Shown here: positions 1 through 5,771 of the stretch, piece after piece
Numbering within the stretch: the first letter of the stretch is position 1
Layout of the letters: each line of letters begins with the position of its first letter
Assembly (NCBI GenBank): GCA_046485135.1
Contig: JAWOHN010000104.1
Location: 1-8,746, forward strand
Direction: 5' to 3'
DNA from: CAZAQS01 sp046485135
GTDB taxonomy: Bacteria; Chloroflexota; Anaerolineae; Anaerolineales; UBA4823
Length of the DNA: 8,746 nucleotides
The notes under the pieces: model-generated
The model's input: the letters and a program-made list of their open reading frames with translations, nothing else
Told to the model about the DNA's origin: nothing
Database searches by the model: none
Translations under genes and position numbers: made by a program

Positions 1-11
1 TATAAGAGGTG

Positions 12-99
12 TCGTACCGGATAAATGGGGAGAATCTTCCCTACTAACCGTACCGGACAAACGGGTAGAATCTTCCCTGCTATCCGTACCGGATACAAT
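12..99. repeat. 36-bp tandem direct repeat, two full copies plus a partial third
   Basis: Copies start at 12, 48 and 84. The first two are full length and match at about 30 of 36 positions; the third keeps only its first part (an exact CGTACCGGATA at 85-95) before diverging. Each full unit contains a near-dyad GGGGAGAATCTTCCC. The bases before position 12 do not continue the pattern, so the array seems to start here and is not cut by the window edge. The period is a multiple of three, but no credible gene reads through it. Function unknown; it may be a small intergenic tandem repeat. Confidence 0.8.
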
Positions 100-231
100 A
101 GTGTCCTGATTCAGAGGAAGGTCGGTTTCGGAATGTTCCGTTACTTCAAGACGTGGACTGTACAAGGTTATAACAGGGACCAAGGTAAGCAGAAGAATAA
201 TAAAAATACACCATGCCTTGACAAAGCTTAA

Positions 232-284
232 AGTGTTCCGTCGAAGGCATTTTCAAATCATAGAATCACGTTTGACGGAACACT
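232..284. repeat. Isolated inverted repeat (11-bp perfect arms, extendable to 14)
   Basis: The left arm AGTGTTCCGTC (232-242) is the exact reverse complement of GACGGAACACT (274-284). Three more positions pair if one G-T wobble is allowed, leaving a loop of about 25 nt. Neither side is followed by a clear T-run, so this is not a standard intrinsic terminator. The core TGTTCCGT also occurs alone at 134-141. It could be a cruciform or protein-binding site, a decayed miniature element, or a hairpin serving a gene beyond the left edge. No flanking target-site duplication is evident. Confidence 0.6.
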
Positions 285-320
285 AGGTATTGATGATTGA
301 AAAATAGAATTCACTATAAA

Positions 321-353
321 ACAACTGCGCTCGAGTCTCTCAGGCGCAGTTGT
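321..353 (-). terminator. Intrinsic terminator of the amino acid ABC operon
   Basis: ACAACTGCGC (321-330) pairs perfectly with GCGCAGTTGT (344-353). The stem continues inward through a wobble, a mismatch and three more pairs to a TCT triloop. Read on the minus strand, the hairpin is followed at once by TTTATAG, giving a short U-rich tail. It lies about 120 nt past the stop codon of the last transporter gene, and no minus-strand gene follows within the window, so it probably ends that operon. Confidence 0.72.
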
Positions 354-406
354 CTATGGGATACAACCACTCAAAATTGATAAAATGTGCAAATTGGGGC
401 GTTGAC

Positions 407-416
407 CGGACGTCCG
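407..416. other. 10-bp perfect palindrome CGGACGTCCG downstream of aapP
   Basis: The self-complementary decamer CGGACGTCCG sits between the aapP stop codon and the operon terminator. No second copy or adjacent promoter element is visible, so it may be chance or part of mRNA 3'-end structure. Apart from this palindrome and the terminator, nothing else was recognised at 354-471. Confidence 0.25.
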
Positions 417-471
417 CACGATCAAAAACCCAGTTTATATTTGCCTCGGCGGGAACTATAGAAACCCGAAC

Positions 472-1230
472 TTAATGAGTCAAGATCTGAGAGAGGAATA
501 ACTTGGTGCGATTTTCCTTTGGTGAGGTGAATATCTCATCCGGAGAGCCACCTTCTACGATGACGCCTTGATCAAAGAAGAACATTCGGTTGGCAACAGC
601 TTTGGCAAAACCCATTTCGTGTGTTACCACGATCATGGTCATCCCACTGCGGGCCAGGTTCACCATCACATCCAAAACTTCTTTGATCATCTCCGGGTCC
701 AAAGCGGAAGTGGGTTCGTCAAAGAGCATGATCTTGGGTTGCATCGCCAGGGCGCGAGCAATGGCGACACGCTGTTGCTGCCCGCCCGATAACTGCCCGG
801 GATATTTCTTGGCTTGTTCCGGAATGCCCACTCGCTCGAGCAGTTGCAAAGCCACCTGTTCGGCTTTCTCCTTGGGCCATTTGCGGACCCAAATGGGCGC
901 AAGGGTTATGTTCTGTATCACCGTCAGGTGTGGGAAGAGGTTGAATTGCTGAAAAACCATGCCGGTCTCCATGCGCACTCGTTCAACGTTGCGTACATCG
1001 TGCGAGAGCTCGATGCCATCGACGATGATCTGCCCGCGCTGGTGTTCCTCGAGCCGGTTGAGCGTGCGGATAAATGTAGATTTTCCGGAGCCTGATGGAC
1101 CAAAAATGACAATGACTTCCCCTTTATAGATGGTCATTGAGATGCCCTTCAGCGCATGAAAGCTTCCAAACCACTTATGTACATCCCGGCAGATGATAAT
1201 GGGGTCCTCATTGGCAATCGTTTCGGTCAT
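472..1230 (-). CDS. aapP: Polar amino acid ABC transporter, ATP-binding subunit (AapP/GlnQ family)
   Basis: This is the cytoplasmic ATPase that powers amino acid import through the two permeases encoded just upstream. All ABC motifs are present and intact in the 252-residue product: Walker A GPSGSGKST (44-52), Q-loop Gln94 in VFQQFNLFPH, signature LSGGQQQR (147-154), Walker B IMLFDEP (167-173) with catalytic Glu172, D-loop SALD, and switch His204 in VVTHE. Length and motif spacing are normal for the GlnQ/HisP/AapP group. The ATG at 1230 is preferred because GGAG lies 6 nt before it; an in-frame ATG at 1242 would add four residues but has only a weak AAGAG upstream. The gene follows aapM by about 50 bp and is the last of the four-gene operon. 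The amino acid specificity cannot be read from this subunit. Confidence 0.95.
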   Translation of the reverse strand: MTETIANEDPIIICRDVHKWFGSFHALKGISMTIYKGEVIVIFGPSGSGKSTFIRTLNRLEEHQRGQIIVDGIELSHDVRNVERVRMETGMVFQQFNLFPHLTVIQNITLAPIWVRKWPKEKAEQVALQLLERVGIPEQAKKYPGQLSGGQQQRVAIARALAMQPKIMLFDEPTSALDPEMIKEVLDVMVNLARSGMTMIVVTHEMGFAKAVANRMFFFDQGVIVEGGSPDEIFTSPKENRTKLFLSQILTH

Positions 1231-1279
1231 AGATATCTCCATCTGTAGGCTCTTAATAGTAATTCAAAATTGGTGTGCG

Positions 1280-2488
1280 CTAACGCTCACCGACGCCCAA
1301 GGCTGCCTCCAGGCGCAAGCTGGCGTAGGACATCAAGTAGCTCAGGACCCAGAATACGGCTGCAATGAATAGCAGCACCTCCATCTGCCGCCCGAAATAT
1401 TCCGGATTGCCTTGTAATATTGAGCGACCGACCGCCAGCAGCTCAAGCACAGCAATGCCGAAGGCCAGCGTGGTATCCTTAAAAAGGCTGATAAACTGGC
1501 CGACCATGGGGGGGATCACAGCGCGCAGGGCCTGAGGCAAGACGATCAGCAAGGTGATATGATAGCCCTTGAGTCCTACAGCTTTGGCAGCTTCCTCCTG
1601 CCCGTGTGGGACGGCTGCCAGCCCGCCGCGTACATTCTCAGCCATATAGGCTGCGCTGAAGACGGTCATGCCAATCAAGGCGCGCAGCAGGCGGTCGATG
1701 CGCATTTCTGCTGGTAGAAAAAGCGGCACCAGCAAGGAAGCCAGGAACAGGATGCTGATCAGGGGAACCCCGCGCACGACCTCGATAAAAAGGGTGCTGA
1801 AAATGCTCAACACCGGTAGAGACGAGCGCCGCCCCAACGCCAGCAATACTCCAATGGGGAACGACAGGGTGATTCCGCCAACCGACAATAGCAGGGTTAC
1901 CATCAACCCACCCCATAATTGAGTCGGTACGACCGGGAGCAACGCGCTTCCGTTGAAACCCCGTAAAAGCACCAGCGTCACTCCCAGGGAGACCAACCAC
2001 GCTACCAATACGAATGCTGGGCGGACAAACTTTACACCACCAACCAGGTAGCCAACCCCAATCAAAGCAATAATTACACCCAATGCCAGACGGATTTCCG
2101 AAGTCAGGGCGGCCCCCTCGGCCGGCCAGATGACCAGCAGGAACAGGGCTGCCGCATAGAAAATTACCATCACCCGCATCACGCCGCCCCAGACCCGCCA
2201 GCTCACCCCGACCAACAATGATGCAATCGACAAGCACAGACCCACCCGCCAAATTTGCTCGCGTGGGTATTGCCCAACGCCATACAATATCGGATGGCGC
2301 AGCACTGGAGTCCAGTCGGCGCTGACAAATACCCAACGCAAGATCGCACTTCCTGCCCAATAGATCAAAAACAACAAGACGATGGTCAGCAGGCTGTTGT
2401 ACCAGGTGCTGAACAGGTTCTTCCTCAACCAGGCAATCGGACCGGGGGGTTGGGGTGGAGCAATGATCTCGGGAGTAGTTGCAGTCAT
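1280..2488 (-). CDS. aapM: Polar amino acid ABC transporter permease (AapM-like)
   Basis: Integral membrane permease, 402 residues, one half of the translocation channel. After a Pro-rich N-terminus come several strongly hydrophobic segments (about 31-51, 81-96, 104-121, 134-151, 157-176). These precede the conserved binding-protein-dependent transport domain (from about 190), which holds the EAA loop EEAAKAVGLKGYHITLLIVL (298-317) followed by PQALRAVIPP, the site that docks the ATPase. The extra N-terminal membrane segments and the length of about 400 residues are typical of the AapM/BztC branch rather than the short 220-residue GlnP type. The ATG is preceded by GGAG with an 8-nt spacer, and that SD overlaps the last codons of aapQ. 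The aapQ stop is only 2 nt before this ATG, so translation is very likely coupled. Confidence 0.93.
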   Translation of the reverse strand: MTATTPEIIAPPQPPGPIAWLRKNLFSTWYNSLLTIVLLFLIYWAGSAILRWVFVSADWTPVLRHPILYGVGQYPREQIWRVGLCLSIASLLVGVSWRVWGGVMRVMVIFYAAALFLLVIWPAEGAALTSEIRLALGVIIALIGVGYLVGGVKFVRPAFVLVAWLVSLGVTLVLLRGFNGSALLPVVPTQLWGGLMVTLLLSVGGITLSFPIGVLLALGRRSSLPVLSIFSTLFIEVVRGVPLISILFLASLLVPLFLPAEMRIDRLLRALIGMTVFSAAYMAENVRGGLAAVPHGQEEAAKAVGLKGYHITLLIVLPQALRAVIPPMVGQFISLFKDTTLAFGIAVLELLAVGRSILQGNPEYFGRQMEVLLFIAAVFWVLSYLMSYASLRLEAALGVGER

Positions 2489-2490
2489 GT

Positions 2491-3690
2491 CTATCTCTCC
2501 ACCAATTGGATGCGCTTGTTATAGTAGTTCATAAAAATGGATGTAATTAAGCTCAGTCCCAGATAAATGGTCATGATCAGCAGAAAAACCGGGATGGCTC
2601 GCCCGGCCTGGTTGATGGTTGTGCGGCCAATGTAGAAAAGATCGGGAAAGCCGATGAAGAAAGCCAGGCTAGAGTTCTTGATCAAGTTGAGGTATTGGCT
2701 GATCAATGGAGGGATGATCACCCGCAGGGCTTGAGGCATGATGATCAGGCTCAAGACTTGGACGTAATCTAGCCCAACTGCCCGGGCTGCCTCTAGCTGA
2801 CCTCGGTTAACGGCCTGGATGCCTGCCCGCACGACTTCGGCGATAAAAGCGGCTGTGTAGGTAAACAGCCCAATCAGCAGGGCAGCAAATTCGGGGGTCA
2901 TATACGCGCCTCCCCGAAAATTGAAGCCAGATAACTCTGGCACGTCCAATCTCAAAGGAACGCCGTCCGCCAGGAACCAGCCCAGGATCGGAAAAGCAAT
3001 CAAAATCGCCAGACCGGCTGCTCCATAATACGTGGGTTTTCCGCTGGTTTCGCGCCGTTTCCGCAGGTACAGATAAACGGCTGTGGCCAGAATAATCCCG
3101 CTGATAATAGAAATAATGAATGGCGTGGCAGATTCGGTGAACCTGGGCCAGGTCATGTACAGCCCGCGCTGGTTCAGGTAAACGGGTCCGGGCCAGACGA
3201 TGCTCTGGCGCACACCGGGCAGCTTCAAGAAAACGGCCTGGTACCAAAGAAACAGCAATACCAAGAGTGGGATATTCCGGTGGATTTCAATGAAGGTTAG
3301 CGCCAAACGGTTGACCAGCCAATTGGTCGACAGGCGCGCCAGGCCAACAATGATGCCCAGGATGGTGGCCAGAATGACCCCAATGACAGATACCTTGACA
3401 GTGTTGAGTAAGCCGACATAAAAAGCATACGCGAATGTATTGGAGGGATCATAGGGGATTGGACTTTCACCAATAGGGAAGCCGGCGGCATCATCCAGGA
3501 AGCGAAAACCCAGCGACAGCCCGCGCTGGTTGGCTGCTGTAACAACGTTGTTGACCATCCAAAAAAAGAATCCAATGATGACGATGGCAGAGATGATCTG
3601 CGCCAGGACACGCAGTACGCGCTCATCCCGCCAGACCGGAATGTCTCTCCGGAAGAGCTTTGAGGGCAGGTTTTGTTGGTCTTGAGTCAT
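2491..3690 (-). CDS. aapQ: Polar amino acid ABC transporter permease (AapQ-like)
   Basis: Partner permease of AapM, 399 residues. There is a first membrane segment at about 29-50, then an external stretch with the Asn/Arg/Gly-rich context usual in AapQ/BztB proteins (about 51-85). The transport domain begins near 87 (GLLNTVKVSVIGVI). The conserved HRNIPLLVLLF is at 137-147, and a family-typical insert with further hydrophobic segments spans about 160-260. The EAA loop EAARAVGLDYVQVLSLIIMP (300-319) is followed by QALRVIIPPLISQYLNLIKN. The start has only a weak upstream AGG (8-nt spacer), unlike the strong SDs of its neighbours. A 12-bp inverted repeat lies in the 73-bp gap after aapJ. Gene order and the pair of unequal long permeases support an Aap/Bzt-type heteromeric importer of general or acidic amino acids; the substrate range is inferred. 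Confidence 0.93.
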   Translation of the reverse strand: MTQDQQNLPSKLFRRDIPVWRDERVLRVLAQIISAIVIIGFFFWMVNNVVTAANQRGLSLGFRFLDDAAGFPIGESPIPYDPSNTFAYAFYVGLLNTVKVSVIGVILATILGIIVGLARLSTNWLVNRLALTFIEIHRNIPLLVLLFLWYQAVFLKLPGVRQSIVWPGPVYLNQRGLYMTWPRFTESATPFIISIISGIILATAVYLYLRKRRETSGKPTYYGAAGLAILIAFPILGWFLADGVPLRLDVPELSGFNFRGGAYMTPEFAALLIGLFTYTAAFIAEVVRAGIQAVNRGQLEAARAVGLDYVQVLSLIIMPQALRVIIPPLISQYLNLIKNSSLAFFIGFPDLFYIGRTTINQAGRAIPVFLLIMTIYLGLSLITSIFMNYYNKRIQLVER

Positions 3691-3705
3691 TGTGTTAGCC
3701 TGGGG

Positions 3706-3747
3706 GAGGAGGAATGCAGGAATTTAGTTTTGCCCGCATTCCTCCTC
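3706..3747 (-). other. Intercistronic hairpin between the binding-protein and permease genes
   Basis: GAGGAGGAATGC (3706-3717) is perfectly complementary to GCATTCCTCCTC (3736-3747); two more G-C pairs form after one mismatch. On the minus-strand transcript it folds about 17 nt past the aapJ stop and 16 nt before the aapQ start. No U-run follows, so full termination is unlikely. Hairpins at this spot in importer operons are known (for example after malE) to protect the binding-protein mRNA or lower downstream expression. That role here is inferred from position. Confidence 0.65.
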
Positions 3748-3763
3748 GCAAAACACCCTTTAA

Positions 3764-4876
3764 TTAACGATGAGGTATTCCGTAGATTAGACCGCCGTTA
3801 GTCCATAGGTTGTTGTCACCTCGTTCCAGGGTGAAGGACAAACCGTTGGGACCCATGTAGCGGTCGTAAATTTCGCCATAGTTGCCGACCGCCCGGATGG
3901 CTTTGGCAATGGCGTCCGGAGCCAGACTGAGATCTGCCTGCCCCCATTCGCCCTCGGCGCCCAACATGCGACGGATTTCGACATTGTCGCTAGCTATCAT
4001 CTGGTCGACGTTCGTCTGGGTGACTCCCAGCTCTTCGGCGTTGATCAACCCCCACATGACCACCTTGACGATATCAAACCACTGATCGTCGCCGGCAGGA
4101 ACGGCTGGAGTCAGCGGTTCTTTCGAGATGGTCACATCCAGGATGATATGCGCGCCGGGATCGGCAAAACCGCTACGAGCCCCAGCCAGTTGCGATTTAT
4201 CGCTGGTGGCTGCATCGCAACGACCTTCTTCATACGCGCCATACACAGAGGGCAGGTCTTCGTAGGTAACGGGTGTGAAGTCCAAGCCGCGCTGGCGGAA
4301 GGCATCTGCCAGATTCAATTCAGTGGTGGTTCCACTGGTGACGCACACCGTGGCGCCATCCAGGTCGGTGATGTCATTGATCCCATCCGCCTGCCTGACC
4401 ATGAAGCCCTGGCCGTCATAGAACATGACCTGGGCAAAGTTGCCCCATTGGACATCCCGGCTGGTGGTCCAGGTGGCGTTGCGGGAGAGAATATCTACCT
4501 CGCCAGTTTGTAGGGCAGGCCCTCGTTCCGCTGCGCTGAGGGGCACCACCTCAACTGCTTCCGGATTATCGAGCAGAGCCGCAGCGATGGCACGGCAGAG
4601 ATCGATATCGAAACCCATGTTCCGTCCGGTATCATCCAGGTAACCAAAGCCGGGGAGGTCCGTGCGCCCGCCGCAAACCAGGTTGCCACGCGCTAAGATC
4701 CGCTGGACAACAGTGCCATAGCCGGTTGGTTGTACCGGCGCAGCAGGGGCGGCTTCAGCCGGGACTTCTACTGTGACGATTACGGTCTCCACCGGGGCAG
4801 GAGAACCGCCGCAAGCAGTGATAAATAAGGCAATTATCACCAATCCAGACAATATTGTTAGTTTTCCTCGTTTCAT
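3764..4876 (-). CDS. aapJ: Amino acid ABC transporter substrate-binding lipoprotein (AapJ-like)
   Basis: Extracytoplasmic receptor that captures amino acids and delivers them to the AapQM permeases. The 370-residue product starts with a lipoprotein signal: KR near the N-terminus, a hydrophobic core, then lipobox ITAC with lipidated Cys22. A low-complexity tether rich in Val, Thr, Glu, Ala and Pro (about 25-50) follows, of a type common in Chloroflexota binding proteins. The family-3 binding fold then begins (about 56 on), with GFDIDLCRAIAAALL (88-102) and the hinge and second lobe through about 350. ITDLDGATVCVTSGTTTELN (169-188) is typical of AapJ/BztA. The ATG at 4876 is chosen because AAAGGAG lies 6 nt before it and the signal peptide starts cleanly there; an in-frame TTG at 4894 would add six polar residues. 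Its ATGA overlaps the stop of a small upstream ORF. First gene of the transporter operon. Confidence 0.95.
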   Translation of the reverse strand: MKRGKLTILSGLVIIALFITACGGSPAPVETVIVTVEVPAEAAPAAPVQPTGYGTVVQRILARGNLVCGGRTDLPGFGYLDDTGRNMGFDIDLCRAIAAALLDNPEAVEVVPLSAAERGPALQTGEVDILSRNATWTTSRDVQWGNFAQVMFYDGQGFMVRQADGINDITDLDGATVCVTSGTTTELNLADAFRQRGLDFTPVTYEDLPSVYGAYEEGRCDAATSDKSQLAGARSGFADPGAHIILDVTISKEPLTPAVPAGDDQWFDIVKVVMWGLINAEELGVTQTNVDQMIASDNVEIRRMLGAEGEWGQADLSLAPDAIAKAIRAVGNYGEIYDRYMGPNGLSFTLERGDNNLWTNGGLIYGIPHR

Positions 4877-4953
4877 GTTTCTCTCCTTTGACAAAACGAA
4901 ATTCTTGTAATAAATAGATAGCCAGGTAAGGAATCATCTATGCCCAGTAGCAT
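4873..4953 (-). CDS. Possible 26-codon leader ORF overlapping the aapJ start
   Basis: An ATG at 4953 opens a 26-residue frame beginning MLLGIDDSLPGYLF. Its TGA shares an ATGA with the aapJ start, the usual arrangement for translational coupling. A near-perfect anti-16S match, AAAGGAGGTGAT (4952-4963), touches the ATG, so the spacing is only about 2 nt from GGAGG and poor for initiation. A CTG two codons later would have an 8-nt spacing. No homolog or domain is recognised. It could be a translated leader peptide, a ribosome-standby site, or chance. Confidence 0.3.
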   Translation of the reverse strand: MLLGIDDSLPGYLFITRISFCQRRET

Positions 4954-5057
4954 CACCTCCTTTGCAGGTTGTAAATATCTGATTTTAGGGCAGGATTGAT
5001 TAGGGCTTTGAGGTTGGTGCGCCCTGGAGAATGGTTAATTACCAGAAGAAACCCGTT

Positions 5058-5086
5058 ATATTACGATGAAAACCCCTTGATGTTAA
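5058..5086 (-). promoter_or_regulatory. Candidate sigma70-type promoter of the aapJQMP operon
   Basis: On the minus strand, TTAACA (5081-5086; one mismatch to TTGACA) is separated by 17 nt from TAATAT (5058-5063). It lies downstream of the preceding operon's terminator and about 180 nt before the aapJ start, which predicts a long leader. Two direct GCCCTAA repeats lie downstream at 5000-5006 and 4985-4991. No known riboswitch or T-box signature was recognised in the leader. The -10 is imperfect, so the call is tentative. Confidence 0.4.
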
Positions 5087-5131
5087 CAGATGAATTATTT
5101 TATTGGTTTTGCACTTCAACGAAAAAGGTTC

Positions 5132-5181
5132 AAAAATTGGGGTATTGGGCGGGCGTATGCCCGCCCAATACCCCAATTTTT
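5132..5181 (-). terminator. Perfect 23-bp inverted-repeat terminator after the ybaK operon
   Basis: Positions 5132-5154 are the exact reverse complement of 5159-5181, with a GTAT loop. The GC-rich core (GGGCGGGC with GCCCGCCC) is flanked by AAAAA on one side and TTTTT on the other, so it can act as an intrinsic terminator in either direction. Here it lies about 60 nt past the ybaK stop and separates the regulator/kinase/ybaK operon from the amino acid transporter operon. Confidence 0.9.
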
Positions 5182-5241
5182 GTCCATTTCTCGGTTAACT
5201 ATGTGGATATTATTATATATGAAAATCCGCCTGCTGGAAGA

Positions 5242-5745
5242 TCAAATCGACTTTTTAGGAATTAACGTAGTGGAACCCCGACAGATCTGCACCAGACTGG
5301 CCTTGGTCAATTTCAGCAGGTCAGCCGGTGCCAGGCGGATGTTCAAGCCGCGCTGGCCCCCGGAGATATGCATCTCAGCCAGAGATTGGGCAGATGAGTC
5401 GAGCACAACCTGGAAGCCGCGCTGGAGTAAGGCCAGAGGTGAAATGCCGCCAGCCTGCAGACCGGTCAGGCGCTCGGCCTCCCGTTCGGTGGGCAGGTGC
5501 ACTTTTTTCTCGCCCAGCGCGCGCGCCAGCGCTTTGAGATCTACTTCGCAGGGTCCGGGGATAACAGCCAACACCGGCTTACCTTTACCCTCCCGAGTCA
5601 CCACAATCGTTTTGTAGACTTGCTCGGGCGGCGTGTTGATCAGGCGGGCGGTTTCCAGCGCGCCATGCTTCTCAGCAGGCAGCTCGAAGGCGGTGTAAGG
5701 GATGCCATGCGCATCTAACAGGCGGGTCACATTGGTTGGTTTCAT
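5242..5745 (-). CDS. ybaK: YbaK/EbsC-family aminoacyl-tRNA deacylase (Cys-tRNA(Pro) type)
   Basis: Free-standing editing-domain protein of the YbaK/EbsC family, which hydrolyses mischarged Cys-tRNA(Pro) in the cytosol. The 167-residue product has the family N-terminus (MKPTNVTRLLDAHGIPY), the conserved Lys45 in VYKTIVV (the family's key active-site lysine), VIPGPCEVDLKALARALG (61-78), GGISPL (99-104) and SGGQRGLNIRLAPADLLKL (128-146). The Gly that usually follows GGISPL is Ala here. The ATG at 5745 matches the family start. An in-frame TTG at 5775 overlaps the kinase stop and would add ten residues, but it has no well-placed SD; the ATG's own SD is also weak, suggesting coupling to the kinase gene, which ends 26 nt upstream. 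Last gene of the operon, before a strong terminator. Activity on other tRNAs (ProX-like) cannot be excluded. Confidence 0.93.
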   Translation of the reverse strand: MKPTNVTRLLDAHGIPYTAFELPAEKHGALETARLINTPPEQVYKTIVVTREGKGKPVLAVIPGPCEVDLKALARALGEKKVHLPTEREAERLTGLQAGGISPLALLQRGFQVVLDSSAQSLAEMHISGGQRGLNIRLAPADLLKLTKASLVQICRGSTTLIPKKSI

Positions 5746-5771
5746 TCTTCGACCAGAGCAGTTACCTTGCG

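Noticed and set aside
25..231. Plus-strand 68-codon frame reading through the 36-bp repeats, giving a 12-residue repeat (GRIFPTNRTGQT-like).
   Set aside because: No SD before its ATG, no recognisable domain, and the peptide repeat simply follows from a DNA repeat whose period is a multiple of three.
4755..4937. Minus-strand 60-codon frame covering the aapJ start region.
   Set aside because: It runs in another frame across the well-supported lipoprotein signal of aapJ and has no suitably spaced SD.
4877..5057. Possible amino acid riboswitch or T-box in the long aapJ leader.
   Set aside because: No T-box consensus, no tandem glycine-type aptamer and no terminator/antiterminator pair could be found by eye; a covariance-model search would be needed to revive it.
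5205..5222. AT-rich stretch giving TATAAT on the minus strand, as an alternative aapJ promoter.
   Set aside because: It lies upstream of the strong terminator at 5132-5181, and no reasonable -35 is found 16-18 nt away.
4996..5617. Plus-strand frames across the intergenic gap and ybaK.
   Set aside because: They pass through the terminator palindrome and shadow ybaK on the opposite strand; they show no family motifs and no SD.
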